Shown: positions 36,869-46,161, numbered from the stretch's first letter. The stretch: 64,000 bases of DNA from Osedax symbiont Rs1 (GCA_000416275.1 ASZJ01000124.1:1222-65221); one strand, 5' to 3'. The notes: generated by a model not told the origin, from the sequence alone. Numbers and translations are program-made.

Positions 36869-37936
36869 ATGATTAATTATGTGACGGGTAATTTACTTGA
36901 AGCGCCTGCAGAAGTGTTAGTTAACACTGTAAATACCGTGGGCGTCATGGGTAAAGGTATCGCTTTGATGTTCAAAGAGCGATTTCCTAAAAACATGCGC
37001 GAGTACGCACTGGCTTGTAAAAAGAATCAGGTAGTGACGGGAAAGATGTTCATTACTGAAACCAATGATTTTCTAGGCCCCAAGTGGATTGTGAACTTCC
37101 CGACTAAAGCTCATTGGCGATCTAAATCTAAAATGGAATGGATTGATGATGGGTTAGATGATCTTAAATCCTTCATTATTGCTAATAACATTCAGTCTAT
37201 TGCTATACCTCCGTTGGGTTCTGGCCACGGTGGTTTACGTTGGGAAGAGGTAAAACCAAGAATTGAAAGTAAGTTGCTCGATTTGGAAAATGTTGAAATC
37301 TTCATTTACGAGCCTACTTCCCAGTATCAAAACGTGACTAAGAAGCAGGGCGTAAAAGAGCTCACACCCGCCCGTGCATTGATGGCAGAAATGATCAGGC
37401 GCTATTGGCTGCTAGGTATGGATTGCAGTTTGCTAGAAATACAGAAGCTAGCTTGGTTTCTACAGCGGGTGATAGATGCGCAAGGTCTAAAAGATCCTTT
37501 ACGTTTGAAATTTGAAGCTCACCTCTATGGCCCCTACGCAAACAATGCGATGCACTTACTGAATGCCATGGACGGTAGCTACTTACTTTCAGATAAACGC
37601 ATCCCTGATGCAGACCCTATGGATGTGGTCTGCTTCGACGATGCCCAAAAAGAGCACTTGTCACTCTATTTAAACACAGAAGCCAAAGAGTATTTACCGG
37701 TATTAGAAAAAACCACTGAGATTATCGACGGTTTTGAATCTCCTTTTGGCATGGAACTATTGGCAACCGTTGATTGGCTGATAACCCAAGAAGGTTGTGA
37801 AGCGACAATTGCTGCGATAAAAACCGGTATCGCCAATTGGCCAGCAGGAGAGAAATCAGCATCGAGAAAAAGCAATTTGTTTGATGATAAAAGTATATGT
37901 TTTGCCCTTGAGAAACTTGCGAGTGTGAATCTTTAG
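36869..37936 (+). CDS. darG: DarG macrodomain antitoxin, DNA ADP-ribosyl glycohydrolase
   Basis: A 355-residue protein. Residues 1-150 are a macrodomain of the DarG/TARG1 type: [21 protein letters not shown], then [16 protein letters not shown] and [17 protein letters not shown]. It removes ADP-ribose from thymidine in DNA, undoing DarT. The C-terminal part ([38 protein letters not shown]) is the DarG domain that binds DarT directly. The gene is full length although its toxin partner is reduced to a fragment upstream. It may now act as an anti-toxin against incoming DarT or simply be decaying. Confidence 0.9.
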   Translation: MINYVTGNLLEAPAEVLVNTVNTVGVMGKGIALMFKERFPKNMREYALACKKNQVVTGKMFITETNDFLGPKWIVNFPTKAHWRSKSKMEWIDDGLDDLKSFIIANNIQSIAIPPLGSGHGGLRWEEVKPRIESKLLDLENVEIFIYEPTSQYQNVTKKQGVKELTPARALMAEMIRRYWLLGMDCSLLEIQKLAWFLQRVIDAQGLKDPLRLKFEAHLYGPYANNAMHLLNAMDGSYLLSDKRIPDADPMDVVCFDDAQKEHLSLYLNTEAKEYLPVLEKTTEIIDGFESPFGMELLATVDWLITQEGCEATIAAIKTGIANWPAGEKSASRKSNLFDDKSICFALEKLASVNL

Positions 37937-38091
37937 GCTTACTCAAACAGACCTCGGCGGCTGTTTCTGGCCGAGATAAACAATGCAAGGTACATCAGCA
38001 CTGTCGTTATAAGCTAGTGCAAGCACCATCCTCCAAATCCCCATTAGTGCCCGAGAAGCTCATAAGCTTGTGAGCTTCAAGTCATTGAGTC

Positions 38092-38226
38092 ATGCTTGAG
38101 GCACACTTAAATCAAAAGGATGCCTATGAATACTCAGCTGGGAATAAGCACACTGCATTTGTAAAAGAACTTCGCCGAATAGCAATATCCCGCACAGGCC
38201 TCCCAGTAATTAAGATCCGTCGCTAA
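38092..38226 (+). CDS. Short open frame, possible gene remnant
   Basis: A 44-residue frame beginning MLEAHLNQKDAYEYSAGN and ending GLPVIKIRR. The composition looks protein-like, with a basic C-terminus, but there is no ribosome site and no family was recognised. It could be the tail of a lost island gene. Confidence 0.2.
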   Translation: MLEAHLNQKDAYEYSAGNKHTAFVKELRRIAISRTGLPVIKIRR

Positions 38227-38347
38227 GAAATTGAAATTCAAAAATCAGCACCAAGCTATCACTGCTTTTAATCAGTACCGGCTAGTTACTAACAGAATTA
38301 CAGCTGTTGGTTTTTTCATTATTACAAGATGGTAGCTTTATTCTGCT

Positions 38348-38381
38348 CTTTGCACGCCTTCTCTTAAGAGCGCGTGCAAAG
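38348..38381 (-). terminator. Stem-loop after mttB-like gene
   Basis: Perfect 10-base arms CTTTGCACGC and GCGTGCAAAG with a 14-base loop, 11 bases after the stop of the minus-strand methyltransferase gene. It has no T-run, so it is only a candidate terminator. Confidence 0.45.
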
Positions 38382-38391
38382 GCTAGCCGGT

Positions 38392-39963
38392 TTATGAAAT
38401 GTTAGAGTCGGGGAAGGAAGCTTTGCGTCGTTGCATATAATCTAGCAGTGCCTGATCAGTCGCTGGATCTAATGCCGGGGGTTGATAGTTTTCGAGCATT
38501 TTTTTCCACAGCGCATTGGCTCGCTGTTCGTGAGTTAAGCTGCCATCGGCTTCCCATTGTTCGTAGCTGTTGTTGTCGGCGAGGGGCGAGCGATAAAAAG
38601 CAGATTTGAAATTTGCCTTAGTGTGCGCACAGCCTAAGAAATGATTACCCGGGCCGACTTCGCGAATGGCATCTAAGGCCTGGCCGTTTTCCGACAGATC
38701 GACTCCCGCCATCATTTTTGCCATCATCCCGGCGAGGTCGGTATCCATGACAAATTTTTCATAGCCCATTACTAGGCCTCCCTCTTGCCAGCCCGCGGTG
38801 TGTAGTGCGAAGTTTACCCCGGCAAGTGCCGTGGGTAGCAAGGTGTTGGCCGCTTCATTGGCCGCTTGCGCATCCGGCAGTTTAGAGCCGCAAAAACCAC
38901 CACCTGATCTAAAAGGCACGCCTAATCTGCGCGCTAGCGCAGCCATAATATATAGCACCAGCGCCGGTTCTGGTGTGCCGAAGGTCGGGGCGCCAGATTG
39001 CATTGAAATTGAGCTGGCAAAACTGCCCATTACCACGGGTGCGCCGGCGTTGACTAATTGTACGAACGCCATGCCAGCTAGTGCTTCAGCGAGTGATTGA
39101 GCGGCCGTGCCGGCCACGGTGACGGGAGACATCGCGCCCGCTAATATGAAGGGAGTGATGATGCAGGCTTGGTTGTTGCGCGCGTAAACTTTTGCCGCCC
39201 CTAGCATAGTGTCGTCAAAGGTCATCGGTGAGTTGGCGTTGATTAAGCTAATTAAGCAGGTTTTTGGCTGGTCGGTCTTGGGATCAATAAAATCATCGCC
39301 GAATAAAATGGCGCACATATCAACAGAATCTTGCGCTCTTTCGGGGGCGGTGACTGAGCCCATGAAAGGTTTGTCTGAGTATTTAATATGTGTGTAAAGC
39401 ATATCAAAATGGCGTTTGTTGACCGGTAAATCGACCGGTTCGCAAATTGTGCCGCCGGAGTGGTGTAAGCTCGGTGACAGGTAGGCGAGCTTGACGAAAT
39501 TTGTAAAATCTTCAATGGTGGCGTAGCGGCGACCTTTGTCCATATCGTAGACAAAAGGGCTGCCGTAAGCGGGTACAAAGACCGTGTTTTTACCGCCCAC
39601 TTCAATATTGCGTTCAGGGTTGCGTGCGTGCTGGGTAAATTGGCGAGGCGCAGAGTCTTGAATCAGTTTTCGGCATAAGCCAACCGGGAACTTAACCAGC
39701 TCTCCCTGGACATCGGCTCCGGCATCGCGCCAAAGTTGCAGCGCCTCTTCATCACCTCTAAATTCAATGCCTATTTCAGAGAGAATAATTTCTGCATTTT
39801 TCTCGATCAGCTGTAAGCCGTCTTCATCGAGTACTTCGTAGTATGGGATTTTTCGGGTGATATAGGGGACTATTGGGATGACCTCGCTTTTAGCTAGCGC
39901 TTGACGAGCGGCTCTACCGCCTCTGCCGCGGCGCGCTCGATTTGGGGTTCCTGTATCACTCAT
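38392..39963 (-). CDS. MttB-family (trimethylamine methyltransferase superfamily) protein, non-pyrrolysine
   Basis: A 523-residue soluble protein of the MttB superfamily: IEKNAEIILSEIGIEFRGD near 55, VFVPAYGSPFVYD, SGGTICEPVDLPVNKRHFDML, and GGGFCGSKLPDAQAANEAA, ending with MGYEKFVMDTDLAGMMAKM. The gene has no in-frame amber, so it is not the pyrrolysine type. Non-Pyl members demethylate quaternary amines such as glycine betaine, passing the methyl group to a corrinoid protein. No corrinoid protein or activase gene is near, so the substrate is open. An Arg/Gly-rich N-terminal tail (RARRGRGGRAARQ) is unusual. Confidence 0.83.
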   Translation of the reverse strand: MSDTGTPNRARRGRGGRAARQALAKSEVIPIVPYITRKIPYYEVLDEDGLQLIEKNAEIILSEIGIEFRGDEEALQLWRDAGADVQGELVKFPVGLCRKLIQDSAPRQFTQHARNPERNIEVGGKNTVFVPAYGSPFVYDMDKGRRYATIEDFTNFVKLAYLSPSLHHSGGTICEPVDLPVNKRHFDMLYTHIKYSDKPFMGSVTAPERAQDSVDMCAILFGDDFIDPKTDQPKTCLISLINANSPMTFDDTMLGAAKVYARNNQACIITPFILAGAMSPVTVAGTAAQSLAEALAGMAFVQLVNAGAPVVMGSFASSISMQSGAPTFGTPEPALVLYIMAALARRLGVPFRSGGGFCGSKLPDAQAANEAANTLLPTALAGVNFALHTAGWQEGGLVMGYEKFVMDTDLAGMMAKMMAGVDLSENGQALDAIREVGPGNHFLGCAHTKANFKSAFYRSPLADNNSYEQWEADGSLTHEQRANALWKKMLENYQPPALDPATDQALLDYMQRRKASFPDSNIS

Positions 39964-40426
39964 AATCTAAACTCCGTAAAAATGCTGGGCCCAAGAGCGG
40001 GATATAGCTAAAAATGTTTTAAAAATAACACTTCAATTTGCAACGCATATCAGTCCAGTATGATTTGCCGCCGCCACACTCGCTGATCTGCTAGCGACGC
40101 TGAACGGTGTTCAAGCGTCAATATAATCAAGATCGGCACTCTTCTTTGAGGTCTCTTTCCTAAAGAACCTATGAGCAAGTTTCACGCGCCTCTGGCGCAC
40201 GGGGAGCTGTGGGGCTTATTCAGAGATTGGACTTTTTCTTGGTCGGAATCGAGCTTAAAACTATCCCTGATAGTGATCAGGCTGTACGGCTATTAAAATT
40301 TTCAGCATAAATGTTGCTAATTGACAGTGGTCAGTGCTGGATATGAGATTTAAGTGTTCAATTAATGCTGAACAGGTATGATAGGTTTTTTTAAAGATCA
40401 AAGCGTCGCTAGACTGTTTCAATATA
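39964..40426. other. Intergenic region upstream of the mttB-like gene
   Basis: No supported gene in about 460 bases. It holds a GACGCT/AGCGTC stem near 40100 and a CCTGAT/ATCAGG stem near 40270, and short frames that match nothing recognised. The promoter of the minus-strand mttB-like gene should lie here. Confidence 0.4.
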
Positions 40427-40500
40427 ATCCTGAATCCGTGATTTCAAAGTGAATCAAGAACTTGCGCTATGTGGTGCAGTGAGCTCACTGATTCAGGGTA
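40427..40500 (-). repeat. MITE-like element, copy 4 (74 bp, inverted)
   Basis: On the minus strand it begins CCTGAATCAGTGAGCTCACTG, runs through CACCACATAGCGCAAG, and ends with ATCACGGATTCAGGAT. Both ends and the inner hairpin match the left end and the right terminal repeat of the 24041-24253 copy; about 140 internal bases are missing. It lies 30 bases before the start of an exported-protein gene. Confidence 0.7.
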
Positions 40501-40529
40501 ATGTTAATAATTAATCACATAGGTTAGGC

Positions 40530-41369
40530 ATGGATATTAAAAAAAGCGTGGCAAAATTGAAGAGTATTGGAATGGGCGCGGGGATAGGCGCAGGGGTATT
40601 AGTCACTGCTTTGCTGTCGGCCAATAGCATGGCTTCACCAAGCTTTTCAGGCCCAGACTCGGTCCCTAAATACCACCCACTATGTCTGGCGACACTCAAG
40701 GGATGGCAGGACGATGGTGGCGCGCTCGACATGAAGCGCTGTGCTTATAATAAGCGCAATATCCGGGTCTCTAAAACCTCTGCCGGGGCCTATCTCGCCA
40801 ATAAGACCGATGGTAGTGGCTACATTGCCTATAAGCCGATCGGCACTTTAGATAATTCGATGGAGCTGTTGTTAGTTTATGATAAGCAACAGAGTAACCC
40901 TATCTCCGCTATTTATTTTTTGGGCCGTATTCCCGGGACTAAGCTGACCCGTGACTTTTTAACCACCATTGAAGAGGGTGGCGATCGCTGTTTTGGAGGG
41001 GTGAGTGATGCCCGTTTGATATCGGCGTCTGAGTTGGAAATAGATGTGAATGCCACGGTGCATCAAATGTTGACCTTTCTGGAGGATCGAGAAAGCACCA
41101 ATACTGCCAGTATATCGTTCCAACCAGCCAACTATCAGGCGTATGCCTGTGCGGGAACCATTACAAAAACCTATAACTTGACCTCCAACCAAATGCGCTA
41201 TTCAAAGGTGTCGTTTACCCGTGATGAATCGCGCAAAGTGATTGATAGGGGCACGCGCTGCTATGATAAATTGGTGGCTGAGACTCTTGCGCCACCCAGA
41301 GTGTTGGATATGCAGCAATACCAAGAATTTTTGCAAGCTTATAAGCGTAGCTGCGGGAGTATTAGATAA
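40530..41369 (+). CDS. Exported protein of unknown function
   Basis: A 279-residue protein with a signal peptide (KKSVAKLKSIGMG then a hydrophobic run ending NSMAS). The mature part has six cysteines spread across it (PLCLATL, KRCAYN, DRCFGG, YACAGT, TRCYDK, RSCGS), suggesting three disulfides in the periplasm. No known domain was recognised. It ends 6 bases before sbcD, so the genes may be co-transcribed, but a functional link to DNA repair is not apparent. A MITE copy lies in its promoter region. Confidence 0.6.
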   Translation: MDIKKSVAKLKSIGMGAGIGAGVLVTALLSANSMASPSFSGPDSVPKYHPLCLATLKGWQDDGGALDMKRCAYNKRNIRVSKTSAGAYLANKTDGSGYIAYKPIGTLDNSMELLLVYDKQQSNPISAIYFLGRIPGTKLTRDFLTTIEEGGDRCFGGVSDARLISASELEIDVNATVHQMLTFLEDRESTNTASISFQPANYQAYACAGTITKTYNLTSNQMRYSKVSFTRDESRKVIDRGTRCYDKLVAETLAPPRVLDMQQYQEFLQAYKRSCGSIR

Positions 41370-41375
41370 AATATA

Positions 41376-42512
41376 ATGCGCTTTTTACATACCTCTGACT
41401 GGCACATTGGACGAGCATTTCACAATGTGTCACTACTACAAGATCAAGAATTTATCCTCCAGCAAATTATCGAGATTGCCCGGGCGCAGCAAGTCACCGC
41501 CATTTTAGTGGCTGGAGATATTTACGACCGCTCTGTGCCACCTGCGACTGCGGTAGCATTACTCGATAAAATAGTCGATCAAATTACTGTCGAGCTGAAT
41601 ATCGCTCTGATCATTATTCCCGGCAATCATGACAGCGCCCAACGGCTAGGGTTTGCAGCGAGACAATTACGGCAGTCTGGTCTCTACATTTTGGGTGAAA
41701 TAGAGCACCAACCGGTACCGGTTATCTTAAAAGATAGCAGTGGTGAAGTGGCCTTTTGGGGGATGCCCTATGCCGATCCAGCGGCAGTGCGCAGTGCGCT
41801 AAAAGTCGATGTTTCTACCCATGATCAAGGGATTAAAGCGCTGTGCGAATGCATAGTCAAAGAATTCAAGGCGCCGCGTAACGTCGTGTTAAGTCACTGT
41901 TTTATCGATGGCTCCGCAGAGTCTGACTCAGAGCGGCCGCTCTCGATCGGCGGTGCTGATCGAGTTTCTTGGCAGCATTTTTGCGACTTTAACTACGTGG
42001 CACTCGGCCATCTGCACGGGCGTCAGTTCAAAGGTGAAAAGTGGATTCGCTACTGTGGCTCGCCGCTTAAATACTCCTTTTCCGAAGAGCAGCATATTAA
42101 ATCGGTCGTGATCGTCGATATGGATGCAGCAGGTCACTGTGATATTGAGCAAGTAGTGCTACAGCCACTGCGTAATATGCGCAGCATTACGGGCGCGCTT
42201 GCGGATATAATAGCGGCGGCAGTCACCGATCAACAGGCCGATGATTATCTGCTAATTAAACTCACCGACACGCATGCAATTTTAGATGTCATGGGGAAGT
42301 TGCGCGAAGTCTATCCGAATATTTTACATTTAGAGCGGCCCGGTCTCATGTCCAGTAAAAGTAAATCATCAGTCCAACCCGAGCATTTGAACGCCAGTGA
42401 AATGTCGATGTTTAGCGATTTTTATCAGCAGGTGATGGATCGAGACTTATCTGCCGATGAAAGCGCTATCGTCAAATCTGTGATTGAAAAACTACACAGT
42501 GCAGAGGGTTAA
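41376..42512 (+). CDS. sbcD: Exonuclease SbcCD subunit D
   Basis: A 378-residue Mre11-like nuclease. The phosphoesterase motifs are all visible: LHTSDWHIGR (Asp8, His10), VAGDIYDRS, IIPGNHDSA, VVLSHCFI and ALGHLHG. With SbcC it cleaves DNA hairpins and processes blocked ends in a Mn-dependent way. It is followed by sbcC after 3 bases, the usual operon. Confidence 0.93.
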   Translation: MRFLHTSDWHIGRAFHNVSLLQDQEFILQQIIEIARAQQVTAILVAGDIYDRSVPPATAVALLDKIVDQITVELNIALIIIPGNHDSAQRLGFAARQLRQSGLYILGEIEHQPVPVILKDSSGEVAFWGMPYADPAAVRSALKVDVSTHDQGIKALCECIVKEFKAPRNVVLSHCFIDGSAESDSERPLSIGGADRVSWQHFCDFNYVALGHLHGRQFKGEKWIRYCGSPLKYSFSEEQHIKSVVIVDMDAAGHCDIEQVVLQPLRNMRSITGALADIIAAAVTDQQADDYLLIKLTDTHAILDVMGKLREVYPNILHLERPGLMSSKSKSSVQPEHLNASEMSMFSDFYQQVMDRDLSADESAIVKSVIEKLHSAEG

Positions 42513-42515
42513 TCG

Positions 42516-45500
42516 ATGAAGCCATTAACTCTTAAAATCACCGCCTTCGGCCCCTTTGCCGGCACCGAATTTATTGATTTCAAACTGTTGGGTGAGTCGC
42601 CGCTGTTTCTGATTAACGGGGTGACTGGCGCCGGAAAAACCACTATTTTAGATGCGATTTGTTTCGCCCTGTATGGCAAGACTACCGGTGATGAGCGAGA
42701 TGCGAGTCAAATGCGTTGCGATCATGCCCACCGCGAGACACTGACCGCGATCGAGCTAACGTTTGCGATAAAAGATCAATACTACAGTATTAAACGTATT
42801 CCAGAGCAGCTGCGGCCCAAGGCGAAAGGCGATGGCTTTACCAGACAGAGCGCGGAAGCCCAGCTGTGGGTAATTGACCAAGCGGGTGCTGAAATAAGAG
42901 TACTTGTCAGCCAAAAAGTGACCGAGGCAAATAGAGAGATAGAAGAGCTAACAGGCTTGAATGTCGAGCAGTTTAGGCAGGTGATGGTCTTGCCACAAGG
43001 GCAGTTTCGCAAGTTGCTAATGGCGGATTCAAAAGATCGAGAAGCGATTTTCAGTCAGTTGTTTTCAACCTCCATCTATAAAAAAATTGAGAATCAATTA
43101 AAAGATCAGGCGCTGACCCTGAAGCGGGAAGTGGGTGATTTGCAGCGCTTGCAAGCGGGGTTGTTGCAGTCGACAAAGTTGCAAACCGTGCTGCAGTTAG
43201 AAACTGAGATAGCGCAGTTGCACGATCAAGAACAGCTCGCTAAACAGTTCAAAGAGCAACAGCAGCAACAGTCAATTGGCGCGACAAAAGCGCTAGAGCA
43301 GGGCAAAAACCTAGCGCGTTACTTTACGGAACTCACCCAGTTAGAGCAGCGTAGGCAGCAATTAAAGGAGCAGCAAAATAATATAGTTGCCGTCAAGCAG
43401 CAATTGTTGCGCGGTGAAGAGGCGCAAAAAATAACCCCTGAGTATCAGCGCCAGCAAGATGTTGCCCTGCAGTTACCTAAAATACAAACCGAGTTAAGTC
43501 AATCACTGCAGCGGGTTGAGCAAAGTCAGCAAACTTTGCAGCAGGCGCAGCAGGCGCAAGGTCGCTCCCCTGAAATCCGGCAAAAAATAGATACGGTAAA
43601 AGCTCAGCTAATTGAGCATAAACGGCACAGTAAAAGCGCGGTAGAGCTTTCGCAGTTGCAAGTGGTGAGCGAGCAAGTAGCAGCAGCTCGGCGCACGGCA
43701 CAGGTAAACAATGATCAATCGGTACAGCAGCTCGATAGTTTACAGCGTGAAAAACAGAAAACGCTCGACAAAGTAACCGCCATTCATCAAAAAATTGAGC
43801 AGCTAGGTGCTCCCAAAGTGGCGCAGCTAGAGGCTGTACAAAAAATTCAGCAACTGACGTCGAGCGCGGTGCTGGAAAGTGAGTTGCTGGCGCGTCAGCA
43901 GCAGTTGAATACGCTGACAGCCTCGGGCGTGAAGGTGCGTAGCGCTTGGGAGGCTAAAAAAAATCAAGTCATCCAGTTAGAGGTTAGCTGGCACTTATCT
44001 CAAGCGCAGCATTTAGCGCAGCAGCTAAAAGATGGAGAGTCCTGTCCGGTCTGCGGCTCAACAGAGCATCCTAAAAAAGCCAGCAGTTTGCAAAAATTAG
44101 TCAGCATTGAACAAATTGATGCTGCAAAATTAGAGTCTCAGCAGTGGGAGACCAAGCTGATTGCCGAGCGAGATTTATACTCGAGCACTAGTGCTGCGTG
44201 TAAAGCCTTGAGTGCGCAAATTGTTGCAGCTAGCAGCCTGTTTATCGAGCAAAATGGCGCCGAGCAACTAACTTTGAATTACTGGCAGGAGATAGAGCAG
44301 CGGGCGCAGCGGGCAATTACGTTGCTCGGCGATCAAAAAATACACTTGCAGCAGGCGGAAAAGAAAAGCAAACAGTTAATGTTGCTGCAGGAGCAGGCGA
44401 TCGAGCTACAGCGCCAGCACAGTGTGTTGTTAAACGATGCGGACCAGGTGTTGGCGTTACATAGCCATGATATGCAAAAGTGTATAGCGCAGCTGCCCGA
44501 ACGGTTTCAGCTAGCGGGCGCACTAGAGGCAGAAGTGACGGATTTGCAGCGGCAGCTACGATTGTTAGAACGTCAAATAGAGCAGCTGGCCAGCCAGTTT
44601 GTCGATGCGCAGGGCGTCTATAAAGCGGCGCAGGCCAAATATGAAATGCAGCAGCTGCTATTGCAAGAGCTGCAGCGTGACTTGCAAACTCTGAGCCAGC
44701 TGTGGCTGCAGGTATTAGAGAGCAGCTTTTTTAGCAGTGAAGTGGAGTATCTTCAGGCCTGTCTAAATTTGCAGCAGTTAACCGAAAAGCGTCAGCAGAT
44801 AAGCGCCTATGAATTACAGCGCAAAGAGATTGATGGGGCAATTCAGGCTCAGCAACGTTTAATTGGCGATGATCGCGCACCGGATGTGCCGGTATTGCAG
44901 CGACAACTTGAACAGCTAATCGAGCGACAGCAGGCGGCTGAAAATGCTTGGTCGGCGCTCGATAAGCAATTAGCTAATCTACAGAATGTCGCTCAGCAAA
45001 TCGCCAGCAATGCTGAAAAAAATGCGCTTTTAGAGGCGAAATATGCGGTAGTGGGGACGCTCAGCGATGTCGCTAACGGCTTTACCGCAGATAAGTTAAG
45101 TTTACAGCGCTTTGTGCTTAGCGCTCTGCTCGATGATGTTTTAATTGAAGCTAGCAGTCGATTGCAAATCATGAGTAAAGGTCGATATCGATTGCTGCGT
45201 AAAGAGCAGCGCGCTAAAGGCAATAAAGCCTCGGGGCTCGAGTTGGAGGTGGATGATGCATATACCGGGAAGGTGCGCTCCGTCGCGACTTTGTCAGGGG
45301 GCGAGAGTTTCATGGCAGCGCTGTCATTAGCGCTGGGCTTGTCCGGTATAGTGCAAGCGTACTCGGGGGGAATTGTGCTCGATACTCTGTTTATTGATGA
45401 AGGGTTTGGCAGCTTAGATGCCGAGGCGTTAGACTTGGCCATTCGCACGCTGGTGGACTTGCAGAGCAGTGGTCGAATGATTGGCGTGATCTCCCACGTC

Positions 45501-45581
45501 GGCGAGCTAAAAGAGCAGATGCCGATTCGAATTGATATCACCACCAATCAAACGGGATCGCACTTACAAATCATCAACTAG
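42516..45581 (+). CDS. sbcC: Exonuclease SbcCD subunit C
   Basis: A 1021-residue Rad50-like SMC ATPase. Walker A is in VTGAGKTTILDAI near 37, followed by a long Gln-rich coiled coil. The zinc hook CPVCGS is near residue 510, at the tip of the coil. The C-terminal head has the signature TLSGGESFMAALSLALGLS and Walker B DTLFIDEGFGSLD. The ATPase moves the coiled arms to gate SbcD. The coiled-coil part is exceptionally rich in glutamine. Confidence 0.94.
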   Translation: MKPLTLKITAFGPFAGTEFIDFKLLGESPLFLINGVTGAGKTTILDAICFALYGKTTGDERDASQMRCDHAHRETLTAIELTFAIKDQYYSIKRIPEQLRPKAKGDGFTRQSAEAQLWVIDQAGAEIRVLVSQKVTEANREIEELTGLNVEQFRQVMVLPQGQFRKLLMADSKDREAIFSQLFSTSIYKKIENQLKDQALTLKREVGDLQRLQAGLLQSTKLQTVLQLETEIAQLHDQEQLAKQFKEQQQQQSIGATKALEQGKNLARYFTELTQLEQRRQQLKEQQNNIVAVKQQLLRGEEAQKITPEYQRQQDVALQLPKIQTELSQSLQRVEQSQQTLQQAQQAQGRSPEIRQKIDTVKAQLIEHKRHSKSAVELSQLQVVSEQVAAARRTAQVNNDQSVQQLDSLQREKQKTLDKVTAIHQKIEQLGAPKVAQLEAVQKIQQLTSSAVLESELLARQQQLNTLTASGVKVRSAWEAKKNQVIQLEVSWHLSQAQHLAQQLKDGESCPVCGSTEHPKKASSLQKLVSIEQIDAAKLESQQWETKLIAERDLYSSTSAACKALSAQIVAASSLFIEQNGAEQLTLNYWQEIEQRAQRAITLLGDQKIHLQQAEKKSKQLMLLQEQAIELQRQHSVLLNDADQVLALHSHDMQKCIAQLPERFQLAGALEAEVTDLQRQLRLLERQIEQLASQFVDAQGVYKAAQAKYEMQQLLLQELQRDLQTLSQLWLQVLESSFFSSEVEYLQACLNLQQLTEKRQQISAYELQRKEIDGAIQAQQRLIGDDRAPDVPVLQRQLEQLIERQQAAENAWSALDKQLANLQNVAQQIASNAEKNALLEAKYAVVGTLSDVANGFTADKLSLQRFVLSALLDDVLIEASSRLQIMSKGRYRLLRKEQRAKGNKASGLELEVDDAYTGKVRSVATLSGGESFMAALSLALGLSGIVQAYSGGIVLDTLFIDEGFGSLDAEALDLAIRTLVDLQSSGRMIGVISHVGELKEQMPIRIDITTNQTGSHLQIIN

Positions 45582-45617
45582 CTTTAGCAGTGCTTTTTTG
45601 ACTGCGGGGCTCTATAG

Positions 45618-45642
45618 GCTGCGGAATTTTATAAACCGCAGC
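45618..45642. terminator. Stem-loop between convergent sbcC and ychJ
   Basis: Arms GCTGCGG and CCGCAGC with an AT-rich 11-base loop, followed on the + strand by ATTGTTATT. A plausible terminator for sbcC, possibly used from both sides. Confidence 0.5.
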
Positions 45643-45663
45643 ATTGTTATTAGCCGCAGCGCT

Positions 45664-46161
45664 TTATGCTCCACAGCACTTCTTGTGCTTTTTACCGCTG
45701 TAGCAGGGGCATGGATCATTGCGGCCAGGCTTGCTGCTGGAGCGGTTAATTGCCGGGCTGTTTTTCGGCGGAGTTCCATCAATATAGCGCCAGCAATGCC
45801 CTTGTTTTGTTTCTTCTTGCAAGAAACGAGAGCGTTCGTGCATGTGTTGCAGTTGTTCGCCCTCCATGTACCATGCTTTGAATTCGACAAAAGCTGTCTC
45901 GGCGGACGTGTCGAGTTCGGTGGCGATTATTTCAAGTTTTAGCCACTTAATATCGATCGCGTCGAGTATGTGCTCGCGCTCTTGTTCCGCGTGGCAGCTA
46001 GAGTGATAAGTGTCGATTATAAAATCGCTATTGCCAATCACAAAGGCTGTATATCGAGCGCGCATTAGTTGCTCAGCAGTGCTTGCCGCGCGGTGCTGTT
46101 GGTGGATCACAGCACAACAATTGGTGAGAGTTTTACGTGATCCGCAAGGGCATTCCTGCAT
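45664..46161 (-). CDS. ychJ: YchJ-family SEC-C motif protein
   Basis: A 165-residue UPF0225/YchJ protein. The N-terminal QECPCGSRKTLTNCC and the C-terminal DPCPCYSGKKHKKCC are zinc-binding SEC-C type motifs. Between them lies an NTF2-like fold (LMRARYTAFVIGNSDFIIDTYH). The ATG at 46161 gives the expected short start and is preferred over a TTG two codons earlier. Its cellular role is not established. Confidence 0.86.
   Translation of the reverse strand: MQECPCGSRKTLTNCCAVIHQQHRAASTAEQLMRARYTAFVIGNSDFIIDTYHSSCHAEQEREHILDAIDIKWLKLEIIATELDTSAETAFVEFKAWYMEGEQLQHMHERSRFLQEETKQGHCWRYIDGTPPKNSPAINRSSSKPGRNDPCPCYSGKKHKKCCGA

Larger units (their letters stand above)
37937..38391. other. Gap at the right edge of the defence island
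   Basis: 455 bases with structured but mostly non-coding sequence: a CTCGGC/GCCGAG stem (37953-37975) after darG, a near-perfect 22-bp palindrome (38056-38077, arms AAGCTCA and TGAGCTT around AAGCTT), a 44-codon frame (38092-38226) and a 10-bp stem-loop (38348-38381) facing mttB. Confidence 0.5.

Noticed and set aside
44993..45547. 184-codon minus-strand frame inside sbcC
   Set aside because: It lies opposite conserved ATPase motifs of sbcC and matches no family.
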